A stretch of DNA of 64,000 nt. It comes from Sphingomonadales bacterium UBA2369 (GTDB lineage Bacteria > Pseudomonadota > Alphaproteobacteria > Sphingomonadales > Sphingomonadaceae). The translations under genes were made by a program, and so were the position numbers. The notes under the pieces were generated by a model. It saw only the letters and a list, made by a program, of their open reading frames with translations. It searched no databases and was not told the origin of the DNA. The stretch spans positions 39,091 to 103,090 of the forward strand of contig DDTH01000003.1 of assembly GCA_002344055.1 (NCBI GenBank). Reading direction: 5' to 3'. Shown here one piece after another: positions 52,156 to 61,219 of the stretch. Each line of letters starts with the position of its first letter. Position 1 is the first letter of the stretch.

Positions 52156-53496
52156 TCAGTCTCCCAATGAAACCTTTGCGAAGAGAGTGAAGGCCAGAGG
52201 CGTGTCGCCATAATCGGGCCGGAGCGCGTCGGGCAGCAGGTGCACCGAGCCCGATCCGCCCAGCGCCAGCCGCCATTCTCCGCCGAGCGACAGGCGGTGC
52301 GCATAGCCCAGGGTCGCCCGCGTCACCTGATAGACGATGCCGTGGCGCGGATCGTGATGGTCGAGCAGTTCGTCCTGGTCGATATGCTCGATTCGGCTGA
52401 ACAGGCTGTGCCGTGCGTCCAGATTCCAGTTCGCTTCGAGCAGGAAGGCGTTCAGTGTAGGCCCCGGCTTGCGGTTCTTGGACGCGAAGGCGCCGGTCAC
52501 CGACAGGCTGCCGTCGGCATAGGCGATGCTCGCCGTGAGCCGTTCGTCATCCTCGCCCGGATGCAGCGCCTCCGGCTCCTCCAGCCGGGCGAAGCTGAGC
52601 TGCGCCGTCCAGCGGGGGGAGGGGGTCCAGGTGCCGCGCAGGCTCCAGCTGTCGAAGCGGGGCGTCTCCAGGTCCCAGCGTTCCTCGTCCGGCTCGCGCC
52701 CGCGAAAGGCCGACGCTTCGAGCTGGAAGCCGCGGGTGCGGACGCCGACCGTCGCCACGCCGAAGGTGATGTGGGTGCTGTCGAACCAGTGATGGGTGAT
52801 CGGCGCTTCCGGATTGTAGCGTGCCGAGCCGCGATGCATGAACGCGCCCGGCCCGATCGCCGGTTCGCCCACCGGGCCGCCATAGAGGAAGGCGGTGGCG
52901 CCGCCGCCCAGCGGCACCTCCACCTTCGCCGCCAGCTCCATCACGAAATCGTGCGGATGCTGGCGGTCGACCAGCGACACGCCGCCCGCCGTTTCGCCCA
53001 CGGCCAGCAGCAGGGGATAACCGCGATTGCCCATCAGGGGATCGAGGCTGAGCATGGTGCGCAGCTGCAGCGTCGCCCCGCCCAGATCGCGTTCGGCGCG
53101 GGCCATCAGCATGGAGGCGACGAACGGCATGTCGTCGCCGCGCGGCCCACCCTGGTTGGTGTAGGTCGTGAAGGCATAGCCATGCAGCATCAGCGACCAG
53201 TCGCCCGTCTGCGTGTGCAGGCCGTGCGATCCCGCGTCTCGGGCTGGCATCAGCCCCGTGCCCGATCCTTCCACGGCGTTCGCGGGGACGCCCGGCGCGT
53301 CGCCATGGCCGGAATGATCGGCATGGTTCGAATGGTCCGGCTGGGCGGGCGGCTCCGCATGCCCGGCATGATGATCGTGCTGCTGCGGTGGCTGCGCGGG
53401 GGGCGGCGGTTGATGGTCGCCATGCTGCGCGGCCGCGGGCGATGCGGCAAGAAGGGCGGAGGCCAGGGCGGCCCCGCCGAACAAGGTCGGTTTCAT
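52156..53496 (-). CDS. His-rich outer-membrane protein (metal-linked)
   Basis: 446 aa. Signal peptide, then a His/Pro/Asp-rich tract at about residues 25-68 (QHGDHQPPPPAQPPQQHDHH and HSNHADHSGHGD), likely metal-binding. Residues 90-446 read as a beta-barrel with repeating strands: WSLMLHGYAFTTYTNQGG, LQLRTMLSLDPLMG, SLRGTWTPSPRWTAQLSFARL, and a final GDTPLAFTLFAKVSLGD. The following gene, 48 nt upstream in the same operon, is also metal-motif rich. A role in copper or nickel handling is inferred from the His content. Confidence 0.8.
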   Translation of the reverse strand: MKPTLFGGAALASALLAASPAAAQHGDHQPPPPAQPPQQHDHHAGHAEPPAQPDHSNHADHSGHGDAPGVPANAVEGSGTGLMPARDAGSHGLHTQTGDWSLMLHGYAFTTYTNQGGPRGDDMPFVASMLMARAERDLGGATLQLRTMLSLDPLMGNRGYPLLLAVGETAGGVSLVDRQHPHDFVMELAAKVEVPLGGGATAFLYGGPVGEPAIGPGAFMHRGSARYNPEAPITHHWFDSTHITFGVATVGVRTRGFQLEASAFRGREPDEERWDLETPRFDSWSLRGTWTPSPRWTAQLSFARLEEPEALHPGEDDERLTASIAYADGSLSVTGAFASKNRKPGPTLNAFLLEANWNLDARHSLFSRIEHIDQDELLDHHDPRHGIVYQVTRATLGYAHRLSLGGEWRLALGGSGSVHLLPDALRPDYGDTPLAFTLFAKVSLGD

Positions 53497-53544
53497 TGTC
53501 TTTGATCCTGTCTGAAGGAGGATGCGCCGGAAGGCGCGGCTCGC

Positions 53545-53901
53545 TCAGGCGCGGAATCGCGGAGGGGGCGGCGCGGGTCCGTAAGGCGGCACGAGGTTCA
53601 GGGATGCGGGTTCGCTGGCGAAGGGCGTGGCGATCACCGGCATGGCGTCAGGCCCGCCGGGCGTGGCGAGCGGCGGCACACAGCCGATGCAGGCATGTTG
53701 CGCGGCCGCGTCCGGACCGCGATCCTCGTCTGCGGGGGCAGGTGCGGCCGGGGCATGATGGCCGTGCGCTGCCATGTCATGCGAAGCCATGTCGTGCGCC
53801 GCCATGTCATGCACCGGCTGGACGGGCGGTGCGCACGCCTCGACCGCCACCGCCGGTAAAGCGAGGCAGACGATCAGCAAGGCGAGCAACAGACGGCGCA
53901 T
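53545..53901 (-). CDS. Exported HDM-repeat protein (probable metal-binding)
   Basis: 118 aa from ATG 53901. Signal MRRLLLALLIVCLALPAVA. Three HDM repeats at residues 31, 36 and 41 (HDMAAHDMASHDMAAHGHH) are followed by a CIGC pair (C71, C74) in QHACIGCVPP. The Met/His repeats are typical of Cu(I)-binding periplasmic proteins; CIGC suggests an additional metal or redox site. Gene order HDM protein then His-rich barrel fits a joint copper function. It lies between the barrel and ychF; start near the ychF stop with 43-nt gap. Confidence 0.75.
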   Translation of the reverse strand: MRRLLLALLIVCLALPAVAVEACAPPVQPVHDMAAHDMASHDMAAHGHHAPAAPAPADEDRGPDAAAQHACIGCVPPLATPGGPDAMPVIATPFASEPASLNLVPPYGPAPPPPRFRA

Positions 53902-53944
53902 CGTCGGCGAGGATAGGCGCTTCGAAGCGCCGCGCCAATCCGGG

Positions 53945-55045
53945 TCAGACGTTGAAGCGGAAGAGCAGGATGTCGCCGTCCTGCACGACATATTCCTTGC
54001 CCTCGGCGCGCATCTTGCCCGCTTCCTTCGCGCCGGCCTCGCCGCCGCAGGTGACGAAATCGTCGAAGGCGATCGTCTCGGCGCGGATGAAGCCGCGCTC
54101 GAAATCCGTATGGATCACGCCCGCGGCTTGCGGCGCCTTCGATCCCCGTGCCACGGTCCAGGCGCGCGCCTCCTTCGGCCCGGCGGTGAAATAGGTGATG
54201 AGGTCGAGCAGATCGTAGCCGGCGCGGATGATGCGGGCGAGACCGGTCTCCTCGAGGCCCAGGTCCGACAGGAAATCGGCGCGGTCCTCGTTCGGCATGG
54301 TCGCGATCTCGGCCTCGATCGCGGCGGAGATGATCACCGCCTTCGCGCCCTCGGCCGCCGCTTTCTCGAACACCCGCGCGCTATGGGCATTGCCGGTTGC
54401 AGCGTCGCCCTCGTCGACATTGCAGACGTAGAGGACCGGCTTGCTGGTCAGCAATTGCGCCCGTTCCAGCGCGAGTTTCTCCTCGGCATCCTTCGGCTCG
54501 GTCAGCCGCGCGGGCTTGCTGTCGCGCAGCAGTTCCAGCGCCTGGCCCAGCACGCTCGCCTGAATCTTCGCTTCCTTGTCGCCCTGCGCCGCTTTCTTGG
54601 CGAGGTTGGGGACGCGCTTCTCCAGGCTCTCCAGATCGGCGAGCATCAGCTCCGTCTCGACCGTTTCCGCATCGGCGATCGGGTCGACCTTATTCTCCAC
54701 GTGCGTCACGTCGCCGCCCTCGAAGCAGCGCAGCACATGGACGATCGCGTCCACCTCGCGGATATTGCCCAGGAACTGGTTGCCCAGCCCCTCGCCCTTG
54801 CTCGCCCCGCGGACGAGGCCGGCAATGTCGACGAATTCCAGCTGCGTCTCGATCTCCTGCGCCGATTTGGCGATTTCGCGGATGCGGTCGAGCCGGGGAT
54901 CGGGCACGGCGACGCGGCCGACATTCGGCTCGATCGTGCAGAACGGATAATTCGCTGCCTGCGCCGCCGCCGTCTCGGTCAGCGCATTGAAAAGGGTCGA
55001 CTTGCCGACATTCGGCAGGCCCACGATCCCGCACCGGAAACCCAC
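53945..55045 (-). CDS. ychF: Ribosome-binding ATPase YchF/Obg family
   Basis: 366 aa. The G domain shows GLPNVGKSTLFNAL, DIAGLVRGASKGEGLGNQFL and NVDEGDAATGN (a weak G4), which is more typical for the ATPase preference of YchF. The C-terminal TGS-like part ends with KEYVVQDGDILLFRFNV. YchF binds ribosomes and regulates translation and oxidative stress responses. It is convergent in arrangement with the metalloprotease's inverted repeat region upstream. Confidence 0.95.
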   Translation of the reverse strand: MGFRCGIVGLPNVGKSTLFNALTETAAAQAANYPFCTIEPNVGRVAVPDPRLDRIREIAKSAQEIETQLEFVDIAGLVRGASKGEGLGNQFLGNIREVDAIVHVLRCFEGGDVTHVENKVDPIADAETVETELMLADLESLEKRVPNLAKKAAQGDKEAKIQASVLGQALELLRDSKPARLTEPKDAEEKLALERAQLLTSKPVLYVCNVDEGDAATGNAHSARVFEKAAAEGAKAVIISAAIEAEIATMPNEDRADFLSDLGLEETGLARIIRAGYDLLDLITYFTAGPKEARAWTVARGSKAPQAAGVIHTDFERGFIRAETIAFDDFVTCGGEAGAKEAGKMRAEGKEYVVQDGDILLFRFNV

Positions 55046-55118
55046 GCTTGAACTCCTGAAAATCTGTGTGGCCGCCGCCTAGCCGCTCGGGGGGGCTTAG
55101 GCTAGCTTCGACCGAATA

Positions 55119-55250
55119 GCCCTCCCCCCTTGCGGGGGAGGGTTGGGAGAGGGGTCGCGAGCCTGTCTAGGCTCGCAATAGATTTCTTTCGGCCGCAGAC
55201 GCGGCCGGCCCCCCTGTCCCCAACCCCTCTCCCGCAAGGGGAGAGGGGCT
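55119..55250. repeat. GC-rich inverted-repeat element, copy 1
   Basis: Arms of about 33-38 nt: left begins CCCTCCCCCCTTGCGG at about 55121 and contains GGGTTGGGAGAGGGG, right reads CCCAACCCCTCTCCCGCAAG to GAGAGGGG at about 55248. The interior (about 60 nt) differs from copy 2. It lies directly before the metalloprotease start. Confidence 0.85.
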
Positions 55251-55268
55251 TCGAGACAGGGGGTGCCC

Positions 55269-57683
55269 GTGAAGACCAGATTGTTCCTCGCATTCATGCT
55301 GGCAAGCGCCGCGCCGCTCCCCGCTTTTGCCCAGGCCCAGCCGGAAATCCTGCGCGGCACGGAGGCGCAGCGGGGCCTCTTCCCGGTCCATGTCGATCGC
55401 GCCCAAGGCAAGATCCTGATCGAACTGCCGCGCGCCGCGGCGGACGGCTTCATGGGCCGCTACATTTACGTCACCGCTTTGGAGACGGGACTCGGCTCCG
55501 CCGCCATCGGGCTGGACCGTGCACTCGCGGGCGATTCCCGCCTGCTGGTCTTCCGCCGCATCGGCAATCGCGTGGTCGCGGAGGTGGAGAATCCCCGCTT
55601 CCGCGCGACCGGCGCGAGCGCGGTCGAGCAAAGCGGCGTCAGCGAGGCCTTCGCGACCTCCACCCTCTGGGTCGGGCAGGTCGCGGGCGAGGCGCCGGGC
55701 GGCGGCGTGCTGGTGGACATCAGCGGCTTCCTCACCCGCGACGACATGAACCTCGCGCAGGCGCTGAAGGAGCAGGAATCCACCGACTGGCGGCTCGCGC
55801 CCGAACTCAGCGTCGCCGATCCCGCCTCGGTCCGCGCATTGCCGGCCAATGTCGAGCTTGAGGCGCGGCTCACCTTCACCACGCAGCGGGCAGGGCCTGA
55901 GGTGCGCAACATCGCGCCGGTGCCGGGCAATGTCACCTTCACCGTCCGCCATTCCTTCGTGCGCTTGCCGGAGCCGGGCTATCAGGTCCGCCGCTTCGAT
56001 CCGCGCGCCGGGACGTTCGGCACGCAATTGATCGATTTCTCCCAGCCGCTCGGCCAGTCCGTCGTCACGGAAGTGGTCAACCGCTTCCGGCTGGAAAAGG
56101 TCGATCCGACCGCGGCCCGCTCCCGCGTCCGCCGCCCGATCGTCTTCTACGTCGATCGCGCCGCGCCGGAGCCGATCCGCGGCGCGCTGATGGACGGGGT
56201 GCGCTGGTGGGCCGACGCCTTCGACCGCGCTGGCTTCATCGACGCGTTTCAGGTGGAGTTGTTGCCGGAAGGGATCGATCCGCTCGACGCCCGCTACAAT
56301 GTGCTGAACTGGGTGAACCGCGCCACTCGCGGCTGGTCCTACGGCCAGGTGATCACCGATCCGCGCACCGGAGAAATCATCACCGGCCGCGTCCTGCTCG
56401 GTTCGCTGCGGGTGCGGCAGGACATGATGATCTTCCAGGCTCTGGTCGGCGCTGGCCTCACCGGCACCGGGGACCCCAACGATCCGATCACCGCCGCACT
56501 GGCCCGCATCCGCCAGCTCGCCGCGCACGAAATCGGCCACGCGCTCGGCATCGCCCACAATTTCGCGGCGAGCACGCAGGGCCGCTATTCGGTGATGGAT
56601 TATCCCGCGCCGCGCGTACGGCTGGTCGATGGCCGTCCGGACCTGACCGATGCCTATGGCGTCGGCCTCGGCCGCTGGGACCATTTTGCCGTCGATTGGC
56701 TCTATGGCGCCCACACCGACGAGGAGGGCGCGGCCCGCATGGCGGCGGGCCTGCGCGAGGGGCTGCGCTATATCGGCGATGACGATAGCCGCCCGGCCAG
56801 TTCCGGCCATCCGGAAGGCGCGATCTGGGACGATTTCGCCGAGCCCGTCGCCGAACTGGAGCGGATGATGGCGGTACGCGCCGCCGCCGTCTCGCGCTTC
56901 GGCCCGAACGGCCTCGCGCAGGGCACGTCCGTCGCGGACCTGCGCCGCGCCTTCGTGCCGATCTGGCTGATACACCGCTACCAATTGGAGGCTGCGTCCA
57001 AGCTGATCGGCGGCGTCAATTTCCAATATGCCGTCAATGGCGACGGCCGCGAGGCCGCCCGCCCGGTTGCGCCCGCCGAGCAGAATCGCGCCATCGCCGC
57101 CTTGCTGGCCACCCTGCGCGCCGACGCGCTGACCGTGCCGCCCGCCATCCTGCCGGCGCTCTCGGCCGGCAATTCGGGCAGCTACGACCGGCAGACCGAG
57201 ATCGAGGTGATGCGCACCGCCGGCGGGCCGATTTTCGATCCGCTCGTGGCGACCGAGACCGGTACGGCCTTGACCCTCGCCAGCCTGATCCAGCCGCACC
57301 GGCTGAACCGGCTGGAGCTGCAGCATCAGGCCGATCCGAATTCGCCCGGCCCGCACCAGTTGATCGACCGCCTGATCGCGCAGGTCTTCGCCTTCGACGG
57401 TCTCAATGTCAGGCAGGCCGCCGTGCAGCGCCGGATCGCGACCACTACCCTGCTCGCGCTCGTCCGCACCCAGCGCGACGCGAACCTGTCGCCGACCATC
57501 GCCCTTGCCCTGTCCGAACGGATCGCGCGTCTCGGCCAATCGCTCGCCACGACGCGGGCAGGGGATGTTCACGCCGACTGGAGCCGCGGCCTGGCCCGCC
57601 TGATCGCGGATCGCGAGGCGCTGGAACGCGCGGCGTCCGATCCCGCCCGCCTGCCGCGCATCCCGCCGGGCATGCCGATCTAG
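55269..57683 (+). CDS. Exported zinc-dependent metalloprotease (DUF5117/DUF4953-like)
   Basis: 804 aa, start GTG 55269 with CAGGGGG upstream (55263 is an alternative). Signal peptide, then a DUF5117-type domain (residues about 40-200), linker, and the metalloprotease domain with HEIGHALGIAHNF: H420, E421, H424 and H430 form the HExxHxxGxxH zincin site. The preceding block GRVLLGSLRVRQDMM and the following SVMDYPAPRV match the family. The protein is large, secreted, and probably periplasmic. It is flanked on both sides by related inverted repeats (55119-55250, 57691-57821). Confidence 0.85.
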   Translation: MKTRLFLAFMLASAAPLPAFAQAQPEILRGTEAQRGLFPVHVDRAQGKILIELPRAAADGFMGRYIYVTALETGLGSAAIGLDRALAGDSRLLVFRRIGNRVVAEVENPRFRATGASAVEQSGVSEAFATSTLWVGQVAGEAPGGGVLVDISGFLTRDDMNLAQALKEQESTDWRLAPELSVADPASVRALPANVELEARLTFTTQRAGPEVRNIAPVPGNVTFTVRHSFVRLPEPGYQVRRFDPRAGTFGTQLIDFSQPLGQSVVTEVVNRFRLEKVDPTAARSRVRRPIVFYVDRAAPEPIRGALMDGVRWWADAFDRAGFIDAFQVELLPEGIDPLDARYNVLNWVNRATRGWSYGQVITDPRTGEIITGRVLLGSLRVRQDMMIFQALVGAGLTGTGDPNDPITAALARIRQLAAHEIGHALGIAHNFAASTQGRYSVMDYPAPRVRLVDGRPDLTDAYGVGLGRWDHFAVDWLYGAHTDEEGAARMAAGLREGLRYIGDDDSRPASSGHPEGAIWDDFAEPVAELERMMAVRAAAVSRFGPNGLAQGTSVADLRRAFVPIWLIHRYQLEAASKLIGGVNFQYAVNGDGREAARPVAPAEQNRAIAALLATLRADALTVPPAILPALSAGNSGSYDRQTEIEVMRTAGGPIFDPLVATETGTALTLASLIQPHRLNRLELQHQADPNSPGPHQLIDRLIAQVFAFDGLNVRQAAVQRRIATTTLLALVRTQRDANLSPTIALALSERIARLGQSLATTRAGDVHADWSRGLARLIADREALERAASDPARLPRIPPGMPI

Positions 57684-57690
57684 CACTTAA

Positions 57691-57821
57691 GCCCTCCCCC
57701 CTTGCGGGGGAGGGTTGGGAGAGGGGGCAAGGCCGCGTCTGCGGCCGCAGTAAATCCTTATGCGCGCCAGACGGCGCGCTAACCCCTCTCCCCAACCCCT
57801 CTCCCGCAAGGGGAGAGGGGC
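57691..57821. repeat. GC-rich inverted-repeat element, copy 2
   Basis: The left arm (57691-57726) is almost identical to that of copy 1, and the right arm (about 57782-57820) shares CCCAACCCCTCTCCCGCAAG. The 50-nt interior differs. It starts 8 nt after the metalloprotease stop. Read as RNA on either strand it would fold to a strong hairpin and could act as a terminator. Confidence 0.85.
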
Positions 57822-57913
57822 TAAGTTCGCACAACGCTCCGTTTCGGCTTCGCGGCCTACCCGCGCGGCGCTGTGCTTCCTAAATCCGGCGCATCCCTGC
57901 TGGAGACGCAATC

Positions 57914-58621
57914 ATGGCCGATCTGTCCGATTTCCCGATCACCCGCCGCTGGCCGGCGCAGCATTCCGACCGCATCCAATATTACGGCCTGCCGACGCCC
58001 AACGGCGTGAAGGTGTCGATCGCGCTGGAGGAAAGCGGCCTCCCGTACGAAGCGCACCTCGTCGACATCATGAAGAACGAGAGCTGGATCGACGAATATC
58101 TCTCGCTCAACCCGAACGGGAAGATCCCCGCCATCCTCGATCCCGACGGGCCGGACGGCAAGCCGTTCGCACTCTGGGAATCGGGCGCGATCCTGCTCTA
58201 TCTCGCCGAGAAATCCGGCAAGCTGCTGCCCGCCGATGCTGCCGGCCGCTACGAAGCGATCCAGTGGGTGATGTGGCAGATGGGCGGGCTCGGGCCGATG
58301 GCCGGGCAGCTCGGCTTCTTCCACAAATTCGCCGGCCGCGACTATGAGGACAAGCGCCCGCGCGACCGCTACGCGAAGGAAACGGCGCGGCTGCTGCGCG
58401 TGCTGGAAACCCGCCTCGCCGACCGCGAATGGCTCGTCGGGAGCGACTTCTCCATCGCCGACATCGCCAGCCTCGGCTGGGTCCGCAATCTGGTCGGCTT
58501 CTACGAGGCGGGCGAACTCGTCCAATATGACGAACTGGTCCACGTCCCCGCCTGGCTCGACCGCGCCTTGGCGCGCCCCGGCGTCGCGAAAGGCCTGACG
58601 ATCCCGGCGCGCCCCGCCTAA
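57914..58621 (+). CDS. Glutathione S-transferase (Nu/YfcG-like)
   Basis: 235 aa. The N-terminal thioredoxin fold has YYGLPTPNGVKVSIALEESGLPYEAHLVDI and NPNGKIPAILDPDG, with ESGAILLYLAEKSGKLLP, and the C-terminal helical domain reads GQLGFFHKFAGRDYEDKRPRDRYAKETARLLRVLE. The TPNG motif belongs to the YfcG/Ure2p-like group with disulfide reductase activity. Cytoplasmic. The stop overlaps the convergent gene by 4 nt. Confidence 0.88.
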   Translation: MADLSDFPITRRWPAQHSDRIQYYGLPTPNGVKVSIALEESGLPYEAHLVDIMKNESWIDEYLSLNPNGKIPAILDPDGPDGKPFALWESGAILLYLAEKSGKLLPADAAGRYEAIQWVMWQMGGLGPMAGQLGFFHKFAGRDYEDKRPRDRYAKETARLLRVLETRLADREWLVGSDFSIADIASLGWVRNLVGFYEAGELVQYDELVHVPAWLDRALARPGVAKGLTIPARPA

Positions 58622-59220
58622 CTGTAATTGAAGCTGATGCTGATCCGCTCGCCCTTGGTCTTGCCGGGCACCACCTCGTGCCGGAGCCAGCTTTCCCACA
58701 GGAAGACGGTTCCGGCCTCCGGCTCGGCATAGACGAACGGCTGCAGGCTCTCCGGCGCATCCGTGCGCCGCACCGGCGCGGCCATCATCATCGGCAGGCG
58801 CGGATCCTCCAGCTTCAGCGCGCCGGAACCCGGCGGCACGGCGACATAGAAGGTGCCGGACACCACGCTGTGCGGGTGGATATGGCCGCTATGCCCGCCG
58901 CCGGGCTTGAGAATATTGGCCCACAAACTGTCCAGCTTCAGCTTCCCGCCGCCCAGCTCGAACGCGCATTCTTCCGCGAACGCCGCGACATGGCGGTTCA
59001 GCCTTTTCACCAAAGCGGCAATGTCCGGATCGCGCATCGGCAGATCGTTTAGCGAGGCGTAGCTCGTATAGCCGGGATAATGATGGTCCCGCGACCAGCG
59101 CCGCCCCGCCGCATCGTCCAGCGCCAGCGCCCGGCAGCTGCGCTCCAGTCCGGCCAGCAAATCCGGCGCGTCGAGACGCGCTTCATAAAAGGGGGTGGCG
59201 AAGAGGGGGCGGACAATCAT
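58618..59220 (-). CDS. 2OG-Fe(II) oxygenase-like protein (TIGR02466 type)
   Basis: 200 aa from ATG 59220. The probable iron-binding block is SGHIHPHSVVSGTFYVAVPPGSG (HxH and later H), with GTVFLWESWLRHEVVPGKTKGERISISFNYS, a double-stranded beta-helix ending. The first part has RPLFATPFYEARLDAP. The family TIGR02466 is found near phage and sphingolipid-type loci, but its substrate is unknown. It overlaps GST at the stop. Confidence 0.75.
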   Translation of the reverse strand: MIVRPLFATPFYEARLDAPDLLAGLERSCRALALDDAAGRRWSRDHHYPGYTSYASLNDLPMRDPDIAALVKRLNRHVAAFAEECAFELGGGKLKLDSLWANILKPGGGHSGHIHPHSVVSGTFYVAVPPGSGALKLEDPRLPMMMAAPVRRTDAPESLQPFVYAEPEAGTVFLWESWLRHEVVPGKTKGERISISFNYS

Positions 59221-59334
59221 GCGGCGAGCATAGCCCAGCCATCCGCGATTCGCCCGCTTTTCCCGCTTGTCCAATAACTGTCTCGCGGTTTAGCTATTGG
59301 CCAGGGAGAAGGTCCTGAGGGGGAATTACAGCTT

Positions 59335-59886
59335 ATGAATTACGTTCGCCTGCCGCTTGGCGGCGTGGCGCTTGCTGCCGCTTTGTTCGTGGCGGGAGTG
59401 GCAAGCGCCCAGGGTCAGACAAGTTCGTCGACGCGGGCCACCGATGGTTCCTCCATTCCGATGCCTGAACTGGCCTTCACGCCGGATGAAGAGAGCCAGA
59501 GGAATTACTTCAAATATTTCTACTTCCATCGCGCCGACACGGATTTCGCGACTGCTTATGCGGATATTCGCGAGTGCGACGATTATACCCGCGATCTGGC
59601 GATCCGCGGCAATGGCGCGATGTTCGGCGGCGGCCTGCTTGGTGCGATCGCCGCCGATGCCATCAGCGGTGCCGGTGCGCGCCGGGAGCAGCGCCGGATG
59701 ATCATGCGGACTTGCATGGGGTATAAGGGCTATTCGGCCTTCGGTCTGCGCAAGGACCTTTGGGAGGCCTTCAATTTCGACGAGGGCAATAGCAGCCCGC
59801 CCGAGCCGCAGCGCCAGGCGATGTTGAGGGTGCAGGCACGGGTCGCCTCCGGGCCGCGCCCGACCGTGGGGGAGATGTCGCAATGA
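59335..59886 (+). CDS. Exported protein of unknown function
   Basis: 183 aa. Signal MNYVRLPLGGVALAAALFVAGVASAQ. The mature part has EESQRNYFKYFYFHRADTDFATAYADIRECDDYTRD, with a Gly-rich turn GAMFGGGLLGAIAADAISGAGARREQRRMIMRTCMGYKGYSAFG. Two cysteines may pair. It overlaps the next gene as ATGA, so the two are coupled. Function unknown. Confidence 0.7.
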   Translation: MNYVRLPLGGVALAAALFVAGVASAQGQTSSSTRATDGSSIPMPELAFTPDEESQRNYFKYFYFHRADTDFATAYADIRECDDYTRDLAIRGNGAMFGGGLLGAIAADAISGAGARREQRRMIMRTCMGYKGYSAFGLRKDLWEAFNFDEGNSSPPEPQRQAMLRVQARVASGPRPTVGEMSQ

Positions 59887-60767
59887 AGGGCCGTATCCTC
59901 TCGATGGTGCTGATCGCGGCCGCCGCTTTTGCCGGCGCCACAACGGCCAATGCGCAAAATCGCGAGCGGGATCGCGGCCCGCGGCAATTCGCCGAAAACG
60001 CCAACATCGTGCTGCGTGCCGACCGCGCCTATATCTTCTACCGGACGCCGAACCGGAGCACGTTCCGCTTCCTGCGTGAATCCAGTCCGGAGGAAGTCGC
60101 GGCCCATGCCGCCCGCCGCGCCGAGGCCTTCGCGCGCGCCCGCGAGCGCGGCGAGCGCCGTGCCGCCTCGTGGGATCGCGATCGCGCGCTCTGCCCGCCC
60201 CGCACTGCGGACCGCCGCTGCCAGGAGCCGCGGCCGACCATCCCGACCGAGGAGACGTTCGAATTTCCGTCGATCTACGAGGGCAATCTGGTCGGCAACG
60301 ACCATCGCCCGCGGCTAATTCATCAGGAGGCCTGGAGCGGCTGGCTGATCGCGGTCGATCCGGGCACTTATGCGCTTTATGGTGAAGTGACGCTGACCGC
60401 GAACGGGACGGGCGGCATCTGCTATTGTATGGGTTCCGTCCGCTTCGAGGCGCGGGCGGGGCAGATCACGGACATGGGCGAGATCGTCGCCGCCCCTTCT
60501 GATCAGCAGGGCGTGGTGGAGCTACAGAATTTCCGGCTCGGTCATTTCGTGACGGTCGCGCCCTGGAACGCGTCGATGCGCTCGCCGGCCCAGTTCGCCA
60601 ATCTGCAGGTCGTCCCGGCCGAACTGCGGGCCGCCGGCAAGGTCGCCAATCATTTCGGCATCCCGATCACCCGGCTTGCGCCGATCGAAGGCGTGCTGGG
60701 CTATGAGCGCGACCGTGTCATCGATCTGCGCACCGGCGCGACGGTGGAGGGCAGCAACCTGCGCTAG
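59883..60767 (+). CDS. Exported protein of unknown function, coupled to previous gene
   Basis: 294 aa, signal MKGRILSMVLIAAAAFAGATTANAQ. The mature chain starts with an Arg-rich tract (NRERDRGPRQFAENANIVLRADRAYIFYRTP), has an Arg/Glu helical part (EVAAHAARRAEAFARARERGERR), and a beta-rich C-terminal domain with AWSGWLIAVDPGTYALYGEVTLTANGTGGICYCMGSVRF and FRLGHFVTVAP. The cysteines CPP, CQE, CYC suggest disulfides. The C-terminal part resembles a DUF2846-like scaffold. Operon with the preceding gene. Confidence 0.7.
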   Translation: MKGRILSMVLIAAAAFAGATTANAQNRERDRGPRQFAENANIVLRADRAYIFYRTPNRSTFRFLRESSPEEVAAHAARRAEAFARARERGERRAASWDRDRALCPPRTADRRCQEPRPTIPTEETFEFPSIYEGNLVGNDHRPRLIHQEAWSGWLIAVDPGTYALYGEVTLTANGTGGICYCMGSVRFEARAGQITDMGEIVAAPSDQQGVVELQNFRLGHFVTVAPWNASMRSPAQFANLQVVPAELRAAGKVANHFGIPITRLAPIEGVLGYERDRVIDLRTGATVEGSNLR

Positions 60768-60829
60768 GAAGGGGAACGGCGCCCGGCTATTGGTGTTCTG
60801 TCAAACAGGCGGGGGTTTGGAGATTCGCC

Positions 60830-61219
60830 ATGGGCCGGGTTCCTCTTGTTGCCGTCGCGACCGCCTTGCTCGCAGCAGGCTGCGCCACCACCGAGCAAAG
60901 CGGCTCGTCCAGCGCAACGGCGCGGGGCGATCAATGTTTCAGCGCCGGTCTCGCGCGCAGCTTCCGCCCTGCAGGGCGCGACGCGGTGGATGTCGAGGTC
61001 AATCGCCGCAGCGTCTACCGGCTCAGCCTCGGTGCGGGCTGTCTCGACATCAACTGGGCGGAACGGGTGGCGCTGCGCGCGCGCGGCGGCGGCTCGTTCA
61101 TCTGCTCGGCCAATGACGCGGAACTGATCGTGCCGTCGTCCATCGGGCCTGACCGCTGCCTCGTCACCGGCATCCGCCGTCTGAGCGAAGCGGAAATCCA
61201 GGAATCTCGCCGGAACTAG
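60830..61219 (+). CDS. DUF6491-like lipoprotein
   Basis: 129 aa, signal MGRVPLVAVATALLAAGC with lipobox LAAGC. The mature sequence GDQCFSAGLARSFRPAGRDAVDVEVNRRSVYRLSLGAGCLDINWAERVALRARGGGSFIC with five further cysteines fits the DUF6491 family, of unknown function. It lies 62 nt after the previous gene, so it may be on the same transcript, and converges on the SDR gene with a 4-base overlap. Confidence 0.7.
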   Translation: MGRVPLVAVATALLAAGCATTEQSGSSSATARGDQCFSAGLARSFRPAGRDAVDVEVNRRSVYRLSLGAGCLDINWAERVALRARGGGSFICSANDAELIVPSSIGPDRCLVTGIRRLSEAEIQESRRN

